A stretch of DNA of 64,000 nucleotides from Spisula solida (Eukaryota; Mollusca; Bivalvia; Venerida; Mactridae): assembly GCA_947247005.1 (NCBI GenBank), contig OX365952.1, positions 2,006,501-2,070,500 of the forward strand, given 5' to 3'. Positions 1 to 12,100 of this stretch are shown piece by piece (positions within the stretch are counted from its first letter, which is position 1; the number at the start of each line of letters is the position of its first letter). The notes under the pieces are model-generated. The model had not been told where the DNA came from and did not search any database. It saw only the letters and a list, made by a program, of their open reading frames with translations. The position numbers and the translations under genes were made by a program.

Positions 1-1655
1 CGTAAAAAGCGACATCTATTATTTGGAGTAACCGTTCGGAATAACACTCCTCCCTCCTTAATCACCTTGCCACATGGTTGTGAAGATTCTCACATTAGGG
101 GCCTGATAAATGGCGGGTAACCACCGCGAGCACGCTCTTTTAACCAGTATAAATATTCCCATTTTTTTTATTTCATATGATCCTTTCAAATAACATGAGC
201 TTTTACATACAAGTACCGGTACACTGTTTTGTGTGCATTTTTTCGTACTTTACTGTCATTGCCATTAACAAAAAAATTAATTCAAAATGCATGTTAATTA
301 CTGCAAAAACTAGTAATTGTCACGACAAGTATTAACTTTTTAACAAGTTTGCCTGTAAGATGGATATTAAGTTACTTTTCGTTTCTTTGAGTTACTTTGT
401 GTTCCTTTAGTAATGTTTTTATCATACATTTGTCTCATTAAACCGTCTGCTACAAGCACAAAGTTGACACAGTCTAGTTGTGGCGATTGGGTTCATTTTG
501 TGGTGCTTTGAACATGTTTATGTATCGTTAGGTTCCTTTGAGTAATATTTGCACCCTGTGTTTTTACCATTTTGTCTGTCAAAAAATGAGGTGAAAGTTG
601 ACGTTGGTTAGAAAAACGTCCTTTCTTCTTGCATCATAAATTGTAGATCAACCGGGTTTATTGCTTTTTATGTAATGAATTACATGTGTATTCTGTTACC
701 TAATAATAAAATATGTATTCAGTAATAGCTAAGTATGTGTGAAGTTACTCTGAAGACTTGCAATTTTTTCGAACTATTCCTTTTTGTGCTGTTGTAGTTG
801 AAAGCCTGTGCAGTTCAATTATTTTTATATAATTAATTTAATAGTAATTAGCACCGGTTATGAGGTTATGAGTATTCAAGCATCTGAAGCCGTCTTTGTC
901 TTCTGAATCGTCAAGCGTAGCACGGCTGTTTGGTTTTTATGCTCCCCCCAAAAAATAGTCGCCGCTTTGTCCCTTCGTCCGTCCGTCCGTCCGTCCGTCA
1001 GTCAGTCAGTCATACGTATATCCGGATTATAATTCAAAAACTATTACAATTTTTTATTTGAAACTTTTTTCTTCTGTTTCTAGTTAATCTACATTTTAAT
1101 TATCGTTCGTATTCAATATGATATAACGGTCGTAGTAACCAACATTTTGCCTTTCAATATACATGGTAATGGTTGCAACGAATTGTATTAATGCACAATG
1201 CTACATGCGAGGGAGGATTAGATACGACTCAACAATTAAATGTTGTCTAACAACTAAGTGAATAATTTACGTAAAAGCACGTGTAAACAAAACAACAATG
1301 TTAAGCATGCTGTAATGTCACAGGACACGTGGTTATATGAGTCAATTATTGTTTTATCATGCCGATGCGGTTAGGAATGGCAACTGTGCAGTTTGGCATA
1401 TGTCATATGTTTTGTATATAGGGCCAAACAAATTAGTGTTGTTGTTCTTGTATCAAGTTGAAAAAGGCTAGGTAGGTTGGAAAAGCAATTTATTTTTCAA
1501 AGTTATTTTATTGATTTTATGCACTGTAAGTTTTAGCAAAATGCCTTTGAAACATTTTAGGGTATGGCAAAAATAGGATAGGTAGAGTTACCATAGTTAC
1601 CATACCACGATAAATTATCGTTTTGTTTTGGCCTAATATTGTGGCGGGAAATGGA
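1..1655. other. Intergenic AT-rich DNA with a poly-GTCC repeat fragment
   Basis: No coding region is supported here. Around 940-1015 there is a C-rich stretch followed by a CCGTCCGTCCGTC run and then CAGTCAGTCAGT. This resembles the start of dispersed repeats that are common in mollusc genomes, and a related poly-GTCC stretch occurs at about 45298. The rest is AT-rich with short homopolymer runs and no clear gene. Confidence 0.5.
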
Positions 1656-1659
1656 TTCT

Positions 1660-3964
1660 TCTTGAAATACCCGGTGTATGGTATACCACACTGACACGTA
1701 CACTTGAAATACCCGGTGTATGGTATACCACACTGACACGTACACTTGAAATACCCGGTGTACGGTATACCACAGTGACACGTACACTTGAAACACCCGG
1801 TGTACGGTATACCACAGTGACACGTACACTTGAAACACCCGGTGTATGGTATACCACAGTGACACGTACACTTGAAACACCCGGTGTATGGTATACCACA
1901 CTGACACGTACACTTTAAATACCCGGTGTATGGTATACCACAGTGACGCGTACACTTGAAATACCCGGTGTACGGTATACCACAGTGATACGTACACTTG
2001 AAATACCCGGTGTACGGTATACCACAGTGACACGTACACTTGAAATACCCGGTGTATGGTATACCACAGTGACACTAACACTTGAAACACCCGGTGTATG
2101 GTATACCACAGTGACACGTACTCTTGAAATACCCGGTGTATGGTATACCACACTGACACGTACACTTGAAACACCCGGTGTACGGTATACCACACTGACA
2201 CGTTCACTTGAAACACCCGGTGTATGGTATACCACAGTGACGCGTACACTTGAAACACCCGGTGTATGGTATACCACACTGACACGTACACTTGAAACAC
2301 CCGGTGTATGGTATACCACACTGACACGTACACTTGAAACACCCGGTGTATGGTATACCACACTGACACGTACACTTGAAACACCCGGTGTATGGTATAC
2401 CACACTGACACGTACACTTGAAACACCAGGTGTATGGTATACCACAGTGACGCGTACACTTGAAACACCCGGTGTATGGTATACCACACTGACACGTACA
2501 CTTGAAATACCCGGTGTATGGTATACCACACTGATACGTACACTTGAAACACCCGGTGTATGGTATACCACAGTGACGCGTACACTTGAAACACCCGGTG
2601 TATGGTATACCACACTGACACGTACACTTGAAACACCCGGTGTATGGTATACCACAGTGACACGTACACTTGAAATACCCGGTGTACGGTATACCACACT
2701 GACACGTACACTTGAAATACCCGGTGTATGGTATACCACACTGACACGTACACTTGAAACACCCGGTGTATGGTATACCACACTGACACGTACACTTTAA
2801 ATACCCGGTGTATGGTATACCACAGTGACGCGTACACTTGAAATACCCGGTGTACGGTATACCACAGTGATACGTACACTTGAAATACCCGGTGTACGGT
2901 ATACCACAGTGACACGTACACTTGAAATACCCGGTGTATGGTATACCACAGTGACACTAACACTTGAAACACCCGGTGTATGGTATACCACAGTGACACG
3001 TACTCTTGAAATACCCGGTGTATGGTATACCACACTGACACGTACACTTGAAACACCCGGTGTACGGTATACCACACTGACACGTTCACTTGAAACACCC
3101 GGTGTATGGTATACCACAGTGACGCGTACACTTGAAACACCCGGTGTATGGTATACCACACTGACACGTACACTTGAAACACCCGGTGTATGGTATACCA
3201 CACTGACACGTACACTTGAAACACCCGGTGTATGGTATACCACACTGACACGTACACTTGAAACACCCGGTGTATGGTATACCACACTGACACGTACACT
3301 TGAAACACCAGGTGTATGGTATACCACAGTGACGCGTACACTTGAAACACCCGGTGTATGGTATACCACACTGACACGTACACTTGAAATACCCGGTGTA
3401 TGGTATACCACACTGATACGTACACTTGAAACACCCGGTGTATGGTATACCACAGTGACGCGTACACTTGAAACACCCGGTGTATGGTATACCACACTGA
3501 CACGTACACTTGAAACACCCGGTGTATGGTATACCACAGTGACACGTACACTTGAAATACCCGGTGTACGGTATACCACACTGACACGTACACTTGAAAT
3601 ACCCGGTGTATGGTATACCACACTGACACGTACACTTGAAACACCCGGTGTATGGTATACCACACTGACACGTACACTTGAAATACCCGGTGTACGGTAT
3701 ACCACACTGACACGTACACTTGAAACACCCGGTGTATGGTATACCACACTGACACTTACACTTGAAACACCCGGTGTATGGTATACCACACTGACACGTA
3801 CACTTGAAACACCCGGTGTATGGTATACCACACTGACGCGTACACTTGAAACACCCGGTGTACGGTATACCACAGTGATGCGTACACTTGAAATACCCGG
3901 TGTACGGTATACAACAGTGACGCGTACACTTGAAATACCCGGTGTACGGTATACCACAGTGACA
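1660..3964. repeat. 42-bp minisatellite array, about 55 units, with a duplicated 21-unit block
   Basis: Head-to-tail units of 42 bp, with variants mostly at a few fixed positions (for example cggtgtatgg or cggtgtacgg, cacactgac or cacagtgac, gaaacaccc or gaaataccc). Each unit carries the palindrome TGGTATACCA or its one-base variant. The rare variant cactttaaa occurs only at about 1912 and 2794. The 882-bp stretch (21 units) that starts there first is repeated in the same variant order from 2794 to about 3675, a higher-order duplication. Because 42 is a multiple of three, several frames stay open on both strands for hundreds of codons, but these are repeats and not genes. The unit is not interrupted by unique spacers, so it is not a CRISPR. 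Confidence 0.95.
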
Positions 3965-3965
3965 T

Positions 3966-4860
3966 TGTTTGACACATACTGTAAGATACAAAAAACGTGC
4001 TCTCAGGTGTATTTAATTAACATGTTGTCTAAATTAACGTAAATACTTGTTTCTAATGAAACAAAAGATGTTAACAAGTGTCCAACTACTTGCAGTGCTT
4101 AATATTAATATGTTCAACAAGTGAAGTACAGGTAATTTTGTGTCCACTAAAGTGCGTGTCCAAAACTATATACATTTTTGTACTTTCAAGTAGGAAATGT
4201 AGTTTCGCCAAAATATATGAACACATGTACATGGCATGACTGTACAGGTCTCTTCAACATAAATTTTTCCTGTAACAAGAATATTGTTTGAATACCATCA
4301 TGGGACGATACATTTGCGAGGGTTGATCGGGAAGTTCGTATAAATATGCAGTGAATTGTGTTTTATTGCTCAAAAGGAATAATAAATAATACCGAAACAT
4401 TCTTCAATACATTAGCATGCTTCCTTATAAAAATGATAAAAAATGCATTAAACAGTTGTCGATTCCTAAACCGTCACTATGCATAGTTCGTTATCAACTG
4501 GTTTCTTAAATTAGCTCATACTCTCGAGACAATAGGAGGCGTCTATGGTGATCATTGTACTATATGAGGCAGCGGAAATGCAATTGACTTAATATAAATA
4601 AGTAGCACTTCAGTATGTGTACATGTATATTGACCTACTTCTATGTTAGTCTAAGGTATTGCTCTATGTCACAATACTACAAACTGTGTATTGACGGACC
4701 GTGAATATATTTACGAATGTTGTACCGAGTTCAATTTACGTACATTGTTTTCACGCACATCGTATTTACGAATATTGTATTAATCAGCAACGTATTTCCG
4801 AATGCCGAGCATAGCCTTTATTTGCCAGTCAGCTTAATGCTGAAATATGGCAGGCATATA
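3966..4860. other. Intergenic AT-rich DNA
   Basis: No supported gene. At about 4700-4810 there are loose repeats of a motif like cgtatttacgaatattgt, which resume after the tRNA-like sequence at about 4940-4985. This suggests that the tRNA-like piece sits inside a short degenerate repeat. Confidence 0.4.
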
Positions 4861-4862
4861 TG

Positions 4863-4936
4863 TGTGCCCCCACCCGGATTTGAACCCGGGTCGCCAGATT
4901 AGTCGACAAGTGCGCTAACCATTGAGCTACAGAGGC
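4863..4936 (-). pseudogene. tRNA-like sequence (tRNA pseudogene or SINE head)
   Basis: Read on the minus strand, a seven-pair acceptor stem forms (GCCTCTG with TGGGGGC, using G-T pairs). It is followed by an A-box-like D arm with loop AATGGTTA and a B box containing GGTTCAAATCC. The anticodon stem has two mismatches, the base before the anticodon is G rather than T, the D stem has one mismatch and the T stem carries a bulge. These faults argue against a working tRNA. A decayed tRNA or a tRNA-derived SINE head is more likely, and no amino-acid identity is assigned. Confidence 0.55.
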
Positions 4937-4937
4937 C

Positions 4938-5690
4938 ACTCGAACATTGAATGTACGAACAAATCATTGTATTTACAAACATGAGCTAAAATTTTACGAT
5001 TACGTTTACTGCATAGAAATAATAACTGAGTCGTAAAACAATGTAGGATTGGTATTCTTTCTGTGGCGGGCGTATGAAAACAAACATGATAAAAAACAGG
5101 ATGTTGTCATTGGCCACCGCCACCAAAGGGGTTTAATTAGAATAGAGCCGCAACTTCGGAAATAATAAATCGCAACTACGGCATTCCACTTGACTGTTTG
5201 CGGAAATAAGATGGCATTGAACACGATAATTGACTCTGTACGTACTATCACAAACCACGTGGCATGTCCCCCGCACTCATTCTGCCACCGGAAGTCATAC
5301 ACCGGAAATCATCCACTTATGTAACTAAGTTTATTTTTCCGAAGTTAATTTTAGCAACAGCACGATTAGTTGTCGTTTAAATTTGAAAAACAGTTTGTTT
5401 GCATTTAAGCTAATTGTAAATTACTACAATCATGTGGTAATTACTCGGTAATCGTACAAGTAAATAGAGTTCTATAAATAGATTCGCTGCGAACTAGCCT
5501 ACGACGGTTTCGAATGATGCAATCTGAAAACATTGAAACTAGATTTTCATTCTTGACATCATGAGAGATATGGAAATGTTGCTTCTTATTTGGTACTCGT
5601 TTCGACCGTATTTCTTTTTAATCTGTCATGGTACAGTCACTGTATGATAAGGGGTTCCAAACTTTAACATTCCTTCAGATGTAGCGAACT
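4938..5690. other. Intergenic DNA with a possible signal-peptide exon
   Basis: Mostly AT-rich. The one item of interest is a short open segment from an ATG at 5561 to 5641 with a leucine- and phenylalanine-rich core, followed by a GTATGA that could be a weak splice donor. It could be the missing first coding exon of the downstream metalloproteinase but is not proven. Confidence 0.25.
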
Positions 5691-5744
5691 GGTGATGACA
5701 TTTCTGCTGTTTACCACACTATCAACATTTCCTCGTTATTTATC

Positions 5745-5940
5745 ATCTTATTAATGATATTTGCTCATATTTAACTAGATTATTGATGACATTTCATTGT
5801 TTTACTAGATTATTGATGACATTTACTCGTTTTTACTAGATTATTGATGACATTTCATTGTTTTTACTAGATTATTGATGACATTTCATTGTTTTTACTA
5901 GATTATTAATGGCATTTCTTAATATTTATCAGATTGTTGA
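5745..5940. repeat. About 31-bp tandem repeat
   Basis: Five to six tandem units containing actagattattgatgacatt, spaced 30 to 31 bp apart. They grade into diverged copies on both sides (roughly 5690-6080). Confidence 0.75.
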
Positions 5941-6084
5941 ATACTTTCCTTTAAAATTAATAATCTTCTATAAGTTTACAAAACTAGTGATGCCATTACT
6001 ATTATTTTAACCTGACTAGGAATAGCGTTTATTCGTTTTTACCAAATTCTGTATGACATTTGCTCATGCTAACCAGATATTTCT

Positions 6085-8316
6085 GCAGTTTTAACAAACT
6101 CGAACACACACTATTACATTTTAATTTCTAGACATTGTTAATTTTACACATGCTCTCTAATTATCTTAAGAAAATCTTATTTTCTGTTATCGTTGAGTTT
6201 ACACGTTATCTGTCCCACTGATGTCCTCTGATATTTTAAATGCACAATACATACAGACTTAGTCAAACCCAAAGGGATTTAAATTTTAAATCCGTGTTTC
6301 AACAAATCCTTTGATGTGGGATGAACTTGGAAATCTCGGGTATTACAATGGATACGTACGAATCGTCGAGTTCATACTTACGATTACTCACGATTTTAAC
6401 CTAGTTGTCACATGTGCACATTTATTTAAAACGCATCTACATCTAGATAGCAGATTGAAGCACCTTATGGTCGAGAGTATACCAGAGATCATCGTATTCG
6501 TATGCAAAATGCCCACCGGCAATATATTGGATCAGTGAGCAGTAAAAACCTGCCATTCACCAATAGCTAGCTGATGGTATGAATGCCTTTGTATACAAAC
6601 ATGAGCTGTCTTATAGCGAGCGTGACCGCTCAACACAACAATATACTTGTAGTAAATGATCACGAGCATTTTGATGGGTGTCCGCTTAGAGTATGTGATG
6701 TGGAGGGTTTCGCCGCCTTGTTAAGCGTTGACTTTGTGAGCGGAGAGGGCATGGGTTCACAGCCTAGTGGCAAAATATAAACTTCAAATATAGGAGGTCA
6801 TGGTTCTGCTGTCTGTTTGCCTTATACCAAGCTTGAGTAAAAATCGTATCAGTATTTATCTTGTTTGATTCTCAATTATGAGTATCAGGATTTTTAACAA
6901 TCCACCACAAACGGATGACATGTAGCATGGCCGTTATTTAGAGAGAGGGGGGCATGCAGTTGCTTTACATAGTAAAATGACAAAAGGTCAACGTTGTACA
7001 TGCAAACTTTATAATGTAGTCGTAGAGGAGGAACCCGTGAGTTCAGGAGTTCACAATTGATCCGTTGTCTAGTATGACGATTGGGGTTTGCTAAATTATA
7101 CCAAAACGAACATATTAAGGATACTCTCACGCGTATAATATATTACAATGGTTCAACCAGTCCAAAGTACATTTACACGTATACTATGAAAACCAAATTG
7201 TCTGAGATCTCGAGCGAGATTCTATCATCATTGAATATCTTTTACAAGGTTGGATGCAAAACTGATCCAAGTTCTTATTTATTTACATTGACTTACATCA
7301 GTTTCGCTTCCCTATTGACATAAGCACTAGCAATGAGGATGTTAGATTAGAAATAAGTATAATAATCAAATTACTTACTATATAGTACAGTGAATTAACA
7401 CCGCCTATTAATTAGTGTTTTCTCTTTGTCAAATAATTGGTCGAATTTGATAGCTTTTCTGTTCCGTGTTTCAATGAAAAGCGTTTTCTAGTTGGTAAAC
7501 AGGATGATTGCGGTTCCATTTAATCTTGTCGGGGTCAATGAAAAGTCATGTGCCGCGCCGCATTTCATTTCGGTACCGCCAGACGCTATAATTAGAGCCG
7601 CACACGTTGCGTTACATTTGTTAACGTCGCGTGACGTCACGTGATAGTGTCATCGAACGTCATGTGTGATGTAACTACCCTATACAATGACATTATGCGA
7701 CACGTGCCAATAACATTGTAGTATCACACGTCTTATACACGTCTACTAGAAACATTCTCATCAACTCGGCGTTTATGCATTGAAAGTTTATTTACCGGAG
7801 AATACCGGAAACAGCCGATGTTTCACGATCATGTCATGTGACCAATCAAGTTGTGTAACCGTCTTATAGTAACGTCGTCATTACGTCCCCTGCTATATCG
7901 CCCCCGTGATGGTGGTCTTGATTAGATTCCGTAGTTAGTGTAGTCTGTAACATTTGGTAGTGGAGTAGGATACAAATTTTATGCCATAAAAACGGATTTT
8001 TAATCATGAACATTTCCTGAAATCAGAGACCTTACCTTAATATGTAAATGGCTACCGGGGTAGTGGTACTTCGGTTCATTTTAATTAAAATCTTAATTCA
8101 AATTTTGGTCGTAAATTAAACGATTTTGATAAAATAATCTGACGACTTGTAGTTTTATGCTGAATTAGTGTTATCCTACTGTGAATAATATTAAACATCG
8201 AGTTACACTCGCGAACGTTTATTAACAAAGTGGTCGTGCTTCATGATTAGTTGAATAAGATGTTTGTTCAAATTTTTATGTTTTACACTTACACATAATT
8301 TCAATTTTTATTTCAG
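6085..8316. other. Non-coding DNA upstream of the first clear MMP21 exon
   Basis: Several short open frames occur but none shows a recognisable domain. At about 7620-7640 there is a TGACGTCACGTGA block that combines a CRE palindrome with an E-box-like CACGTG. The polypyrimidine tract and TTTCAG acceptor at 8306-8316 end this stretch. The promoter and first exon of the metalloproteinase should lie here or further upstream. Confidence 0.4.
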
Positions 8317-9145
8317 CAACTGTTGGAAAAATATGGCTATTTACACTGTCAGATACGAGACAGACATAAACGTTCATTATTCCCGGATTTTTTCTCCGAG
8401 GGAGGGTCAAACACCAGACACGGTTTTCAAAATGGAAATCAACCGTGCACGAGACGCGCCGTGCGGAAGGCAATAAAGGAGTATCAGAAAAAGTATAACT
8501 TACCGGAAACGGGAATGTTGGACAGACAAACTAAGAAACTCATGTCTACGTCAAGATGTGGCAATTCAGACGAAGAAGAGAATAAATTGAAAAAAGCCAC
8601 TGAAAGAACTAGTTCAAGTGATTTATCAGATAAATTTTCCATAAAAAATAGCGACATTGCTAGTTTTTCAAAAACAACTATAGACCAATTTAAAAGCCGG
8701 CCATGGAAGCGGTCGGCGACAAACTCTAACTTATTGAATATCATTTCTGGTTTACCGTCCAGATCCGCTTCTTCTAGTCTAGCTAATCGTTTAAAATATT
8801 TAGAGGATACTATACAGAGATTTAAACGCGAAGATTCTGATTCAAACAATCAATTAAATAAAGTACTAACCATTAAAAAACGCTCCGTTAAAACAGTTAA
8901 AGAAAACATCGTTAATGACTCCATGATGAATAAAGCAAGTCCGCTGGAAGGACAGAAGTTTGAAAAACAAGTGATAAAGTGGCGATTATTAAGTGGTGGT
9001 TACAGTTCTAGGATCCCGGTGGAAGATCAGCGAGCGACCTTGGATCTCGCGTTCCGCATGTGGAGTGAAGTCATACCATTGGAATTCGTGGAAGAAACAT
9101 CAGGCGATATAGCGAGTGTGGATATTGAAGTCGCATTCGGAACAG
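8317..9145 (+). CDS. mmp21: MMP21 exon: prodomain, cysteine switch, linker, start of catalytic domain
   Basis: The acceptor TTTCAG ends at 8316 and the donor GTTAGT starts at 9146. The frame begins Gln-Leu-Leu-Glu-Lys-Tyr-Gly-Tyr, the usual start of the MMP prodomain helix, so an upstream exon must supply the start codon and signal peptide. The switch has Ser where most MMPs have Pro (SRCG instead of PRCG). About 140 residues separate the switch cysteine from the first catalytic strand (KWRLLSGG). This is much longer than in typical MMPs and is low in complexity (Ser, Lys, Asn). The final part, LAFRMWSEVIPLEF, is the typical catalytic-domain helix. The exon ends in phase 1. Confidence 0.85.
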
Positions 9146-12100
9146 GTTAGTGTAGTGATGACACATATACATATAATTGTAGTTCTGATTATAATACTGT
9201 AAAAGGCTATATTTGGAACAGGTGCGTTTGATAACGGCATACTGTATTTCTGATAATTTATACTGTAAAACGTCACTTGGCTTAGATCACCTTAATTATA
9301 AGACCACATAAAAAACGAGAGATCAACTCAACAATAAGACAATCTCACAATTTATACGAAAATTTAATATTGTAACCAACTTAGCTAGAAGAAACCCAGT
9401 TTTCAAAGGACCAGAGAGTGGTCTTATTTTTGAGGTTTTATGGTACTTGTGCTCAGCATTACGACGTTTTAACTGTACCGTATTTCCCCTACTCAGCAAT
9501 GACACATCATTCCTGATACTCTTCCGTAGCACCATCAAAACATCGTGATGTACTTTAATTGTTTAGTAATAAGTAGAGAAATTGGTTAAGTGACGTCCTT
9601 GATGGCTGATATCAAAATTATTGACTGGACGGTCATGATTGGCCCATAAGTAGTAATAATTCTAGGCTCATTGGGTAATAGCAGACTCATTACATGACTA
9701 GGGCATTATCGTGTGGTATTTCGTGTCTATATATAATTACCTCAAAGAGGTTCATGGCGAAAGCAAAGGTTATATTAAGGTCTGAGGATAGCATTTTAAC
9801 TGTTAGCCACTTGATTTAAACAAAGCATATCATTTCATTATGCAAAAACCTCTCGTGGCGCGTGTATGAAAGAAAGTACTGCCACTAAAAACACCTGTAA
9901 CTAGTCCTGTGAACAATCTATATTTAATTAAACACTAATTTTAGACCTTCTTTGATCAAAGTTGCGCTATTTATGTCGATAATGGATTTCAATCCCGCCT
10001 TCCTGTCGAGCTACGGAAATTTATATCGCATTGTGAGGCCATAAATACGCATCATTATTCAAGTATTGTTGAAGGAGTCTGCTTTATTGCGATTAATGTT
10101 GTCAAATTAAAAATAAAACAAGCATAGTCCGGATGTGTAAATCGCTGGTACCGGGAAATAGGGTAATTATACCCGTCGGAAAAGTAAGAATAGAACCGGA
10201 GCAGAGAATGTGACGTCATTGCTGTTTTAATGCCACGTGATAGTCGTCCTACTTCAATCGTTTCATTCATAAATATTTTTGCAATAAAATCGTTAGCTTC
10301 GTTGATGAACTCATTCAAAGTGTTCCCACTCTACAGGAGTGTCAAGCTTTCATATAAAAATATAGAAATAACCACACAGGGGGACATTAATTAATGTAAC
10401 TCCTCCCCCCCCATAAATTGTTATTTCGGCTACATTTTGTCTTTTTCGTATGTTAATGTTTTGCAACAAAGGGGTTCGAGATATCTTTCCGAACACGTAC
10501 ATGTAATTCCGCTGCTTTTATTTGCCCATCATCCATCTGTGTGAGGGAGTACCCTCTCTTTTGACATCCCAACTTAAATTCAAGGTTTGTTCAAAGTTTA
10601 CTCGACTATAGTCGCGATCGGCAGTGAAAGTGTTAATTAATCTTCATCAACGAAGATATCTCAAGGTGAGCCATATTAGACACAACACACCACAACCACT
10701 GGGTTTAACAGTTAAAGCAAACCCTTCTATTTGGAATTCTGCTGCATCGTATAAGCGTCATTGTAGAATGAGTGTAACGCATACCAGTGTCAAATAACTA
10801 GAAATCGTGCCATTAAACAGTCATTGTAATATAACGACCTAGACATAGGAAACGTGTATCTATCCCTGACCAGCACCACTTCAAGTATGAATGGATATGA
10901 TCTCACTTAAAACATGCACCTGGTGGTATATAAAAATATATATAACATCCATTTAGACATTCACACTATGTTTTAGTGCTAGTGATCATGAATGTTTCAA
11001 TTAAACGTTGTATATTCAAAGCGTCTCTTTTACTGGTTTGTTAGTATTTATTAAGTTAACTAATTAATGGTATGATTAGACGCAAAGACTGTGACGACTA
11101 AATGGGGTGTTTTGTGGCCGTAAAGACGACTTTAAAATCATATTTAATGGGGTGTTTAGTGACCGTCATGGCGACGTCAATACCGTATTTAATGGGGTGT
11201 TTAGTGGCCGTAATACCGTATTTAATGGGGTGTTTAGTGGCCGTAATACCGTATTTAATGGGGTGTTTAGTGGCCGTAAAGACGACGTTAAAATCATATT
11301 TAATGGGGTGTTTAGTGACCGTCATGGCGACGTCAATACCGTATTTAATGGGGTGTTTAGTGGCCGTAAAACCGTATTTAATGGGGGTGTTTAGTGGCCG
11401 TAATGGCGACGTTAATACCATAATTAATGGGGTGTTTAGTCGACTTAGATACTATCTTTAATGGGGTGCTCAGCGCATCGCCTTAAAATGCGATCTTTTT
11501 TAAACGATCCCGTTCTACCCCGCCGTTCCCCGCCACAGTTCATTTAAAGTTTTAAATACAAACATCTTCATGAAAGTCTACAATGAGTATTATTCATATT
11601 TTATTAACTCACACAAACACCAGAGTACTATGATGTGTGTTTCACAAATAATGCAACTCCTGGCGTAATTATTTATACGCTCACAATTTTGATTCATTCC
11701 CTCTAACTATTCCAATTTTATGTTCAAGCACAATTTCCATCGTTACATATCCACAGTCGCATTATCTATGGAACACCCCTCGTAGTATCAAACAGTGGTT
11801 TTCCTATTGTTGTGAATACCCGGTGTGGCATATAAAACCTATACGAGTTTTTGTGTCTTTCCGTTCATGTTTTCTATTATGAATCAGCGTCCTGTCTGTA
11901 TGTATGGCATCCTATTGTCAGAAACTATCATGCAATCAAAATGGCGTATGTCTGATGGACTGATAGTGTCATATATGATATATAGTTCCTTCCGTTTGTG
12001 TAAGTTTCGTGATGCGAGCTATCATGTGCTCAGGTATTACGCTCATTCTTCCTTTGTTTTCATCCATGCAGACTTACAGATTAATCGTGTCGTAGGTTTT

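Noticed and set aside
1660..3964. CRISPR array
   Set aside because: Units are contiguous without unique spacers, and the locus is clearly eukaryotic with spliced genes.
1557..4042. Long open frames on both strands (up to 732 codons) in the first minisatellite
   Set aside because: They exist only because the 42-bp unit is a multiple of three and lacks stops in several frames. The peptides are pure 14-residue repeats without a plausible start or flanking exon.
4863..4936. Functional tRNA gene on the minus strand
   Set aside because: Anticodon stem mismatches and a non-T base before the anticodon.
7500..7640. CpG-rich promoter for MMP21
   Set aside because: There is a locally higher CG content and a CRE/E-box block, but no link to a first exon could be shown.
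8264..8476. 70-codon frame overlapping the start of the MMP21 exon
   Set aside because: Wrong frame; the prodomain, cysteine switch and catalytic motifs are all in the other frame.
11098..11461. Open frames of about 100 codons in the 33/45-bp repeat
   Set aside because: A repeat artefact inside an intron.
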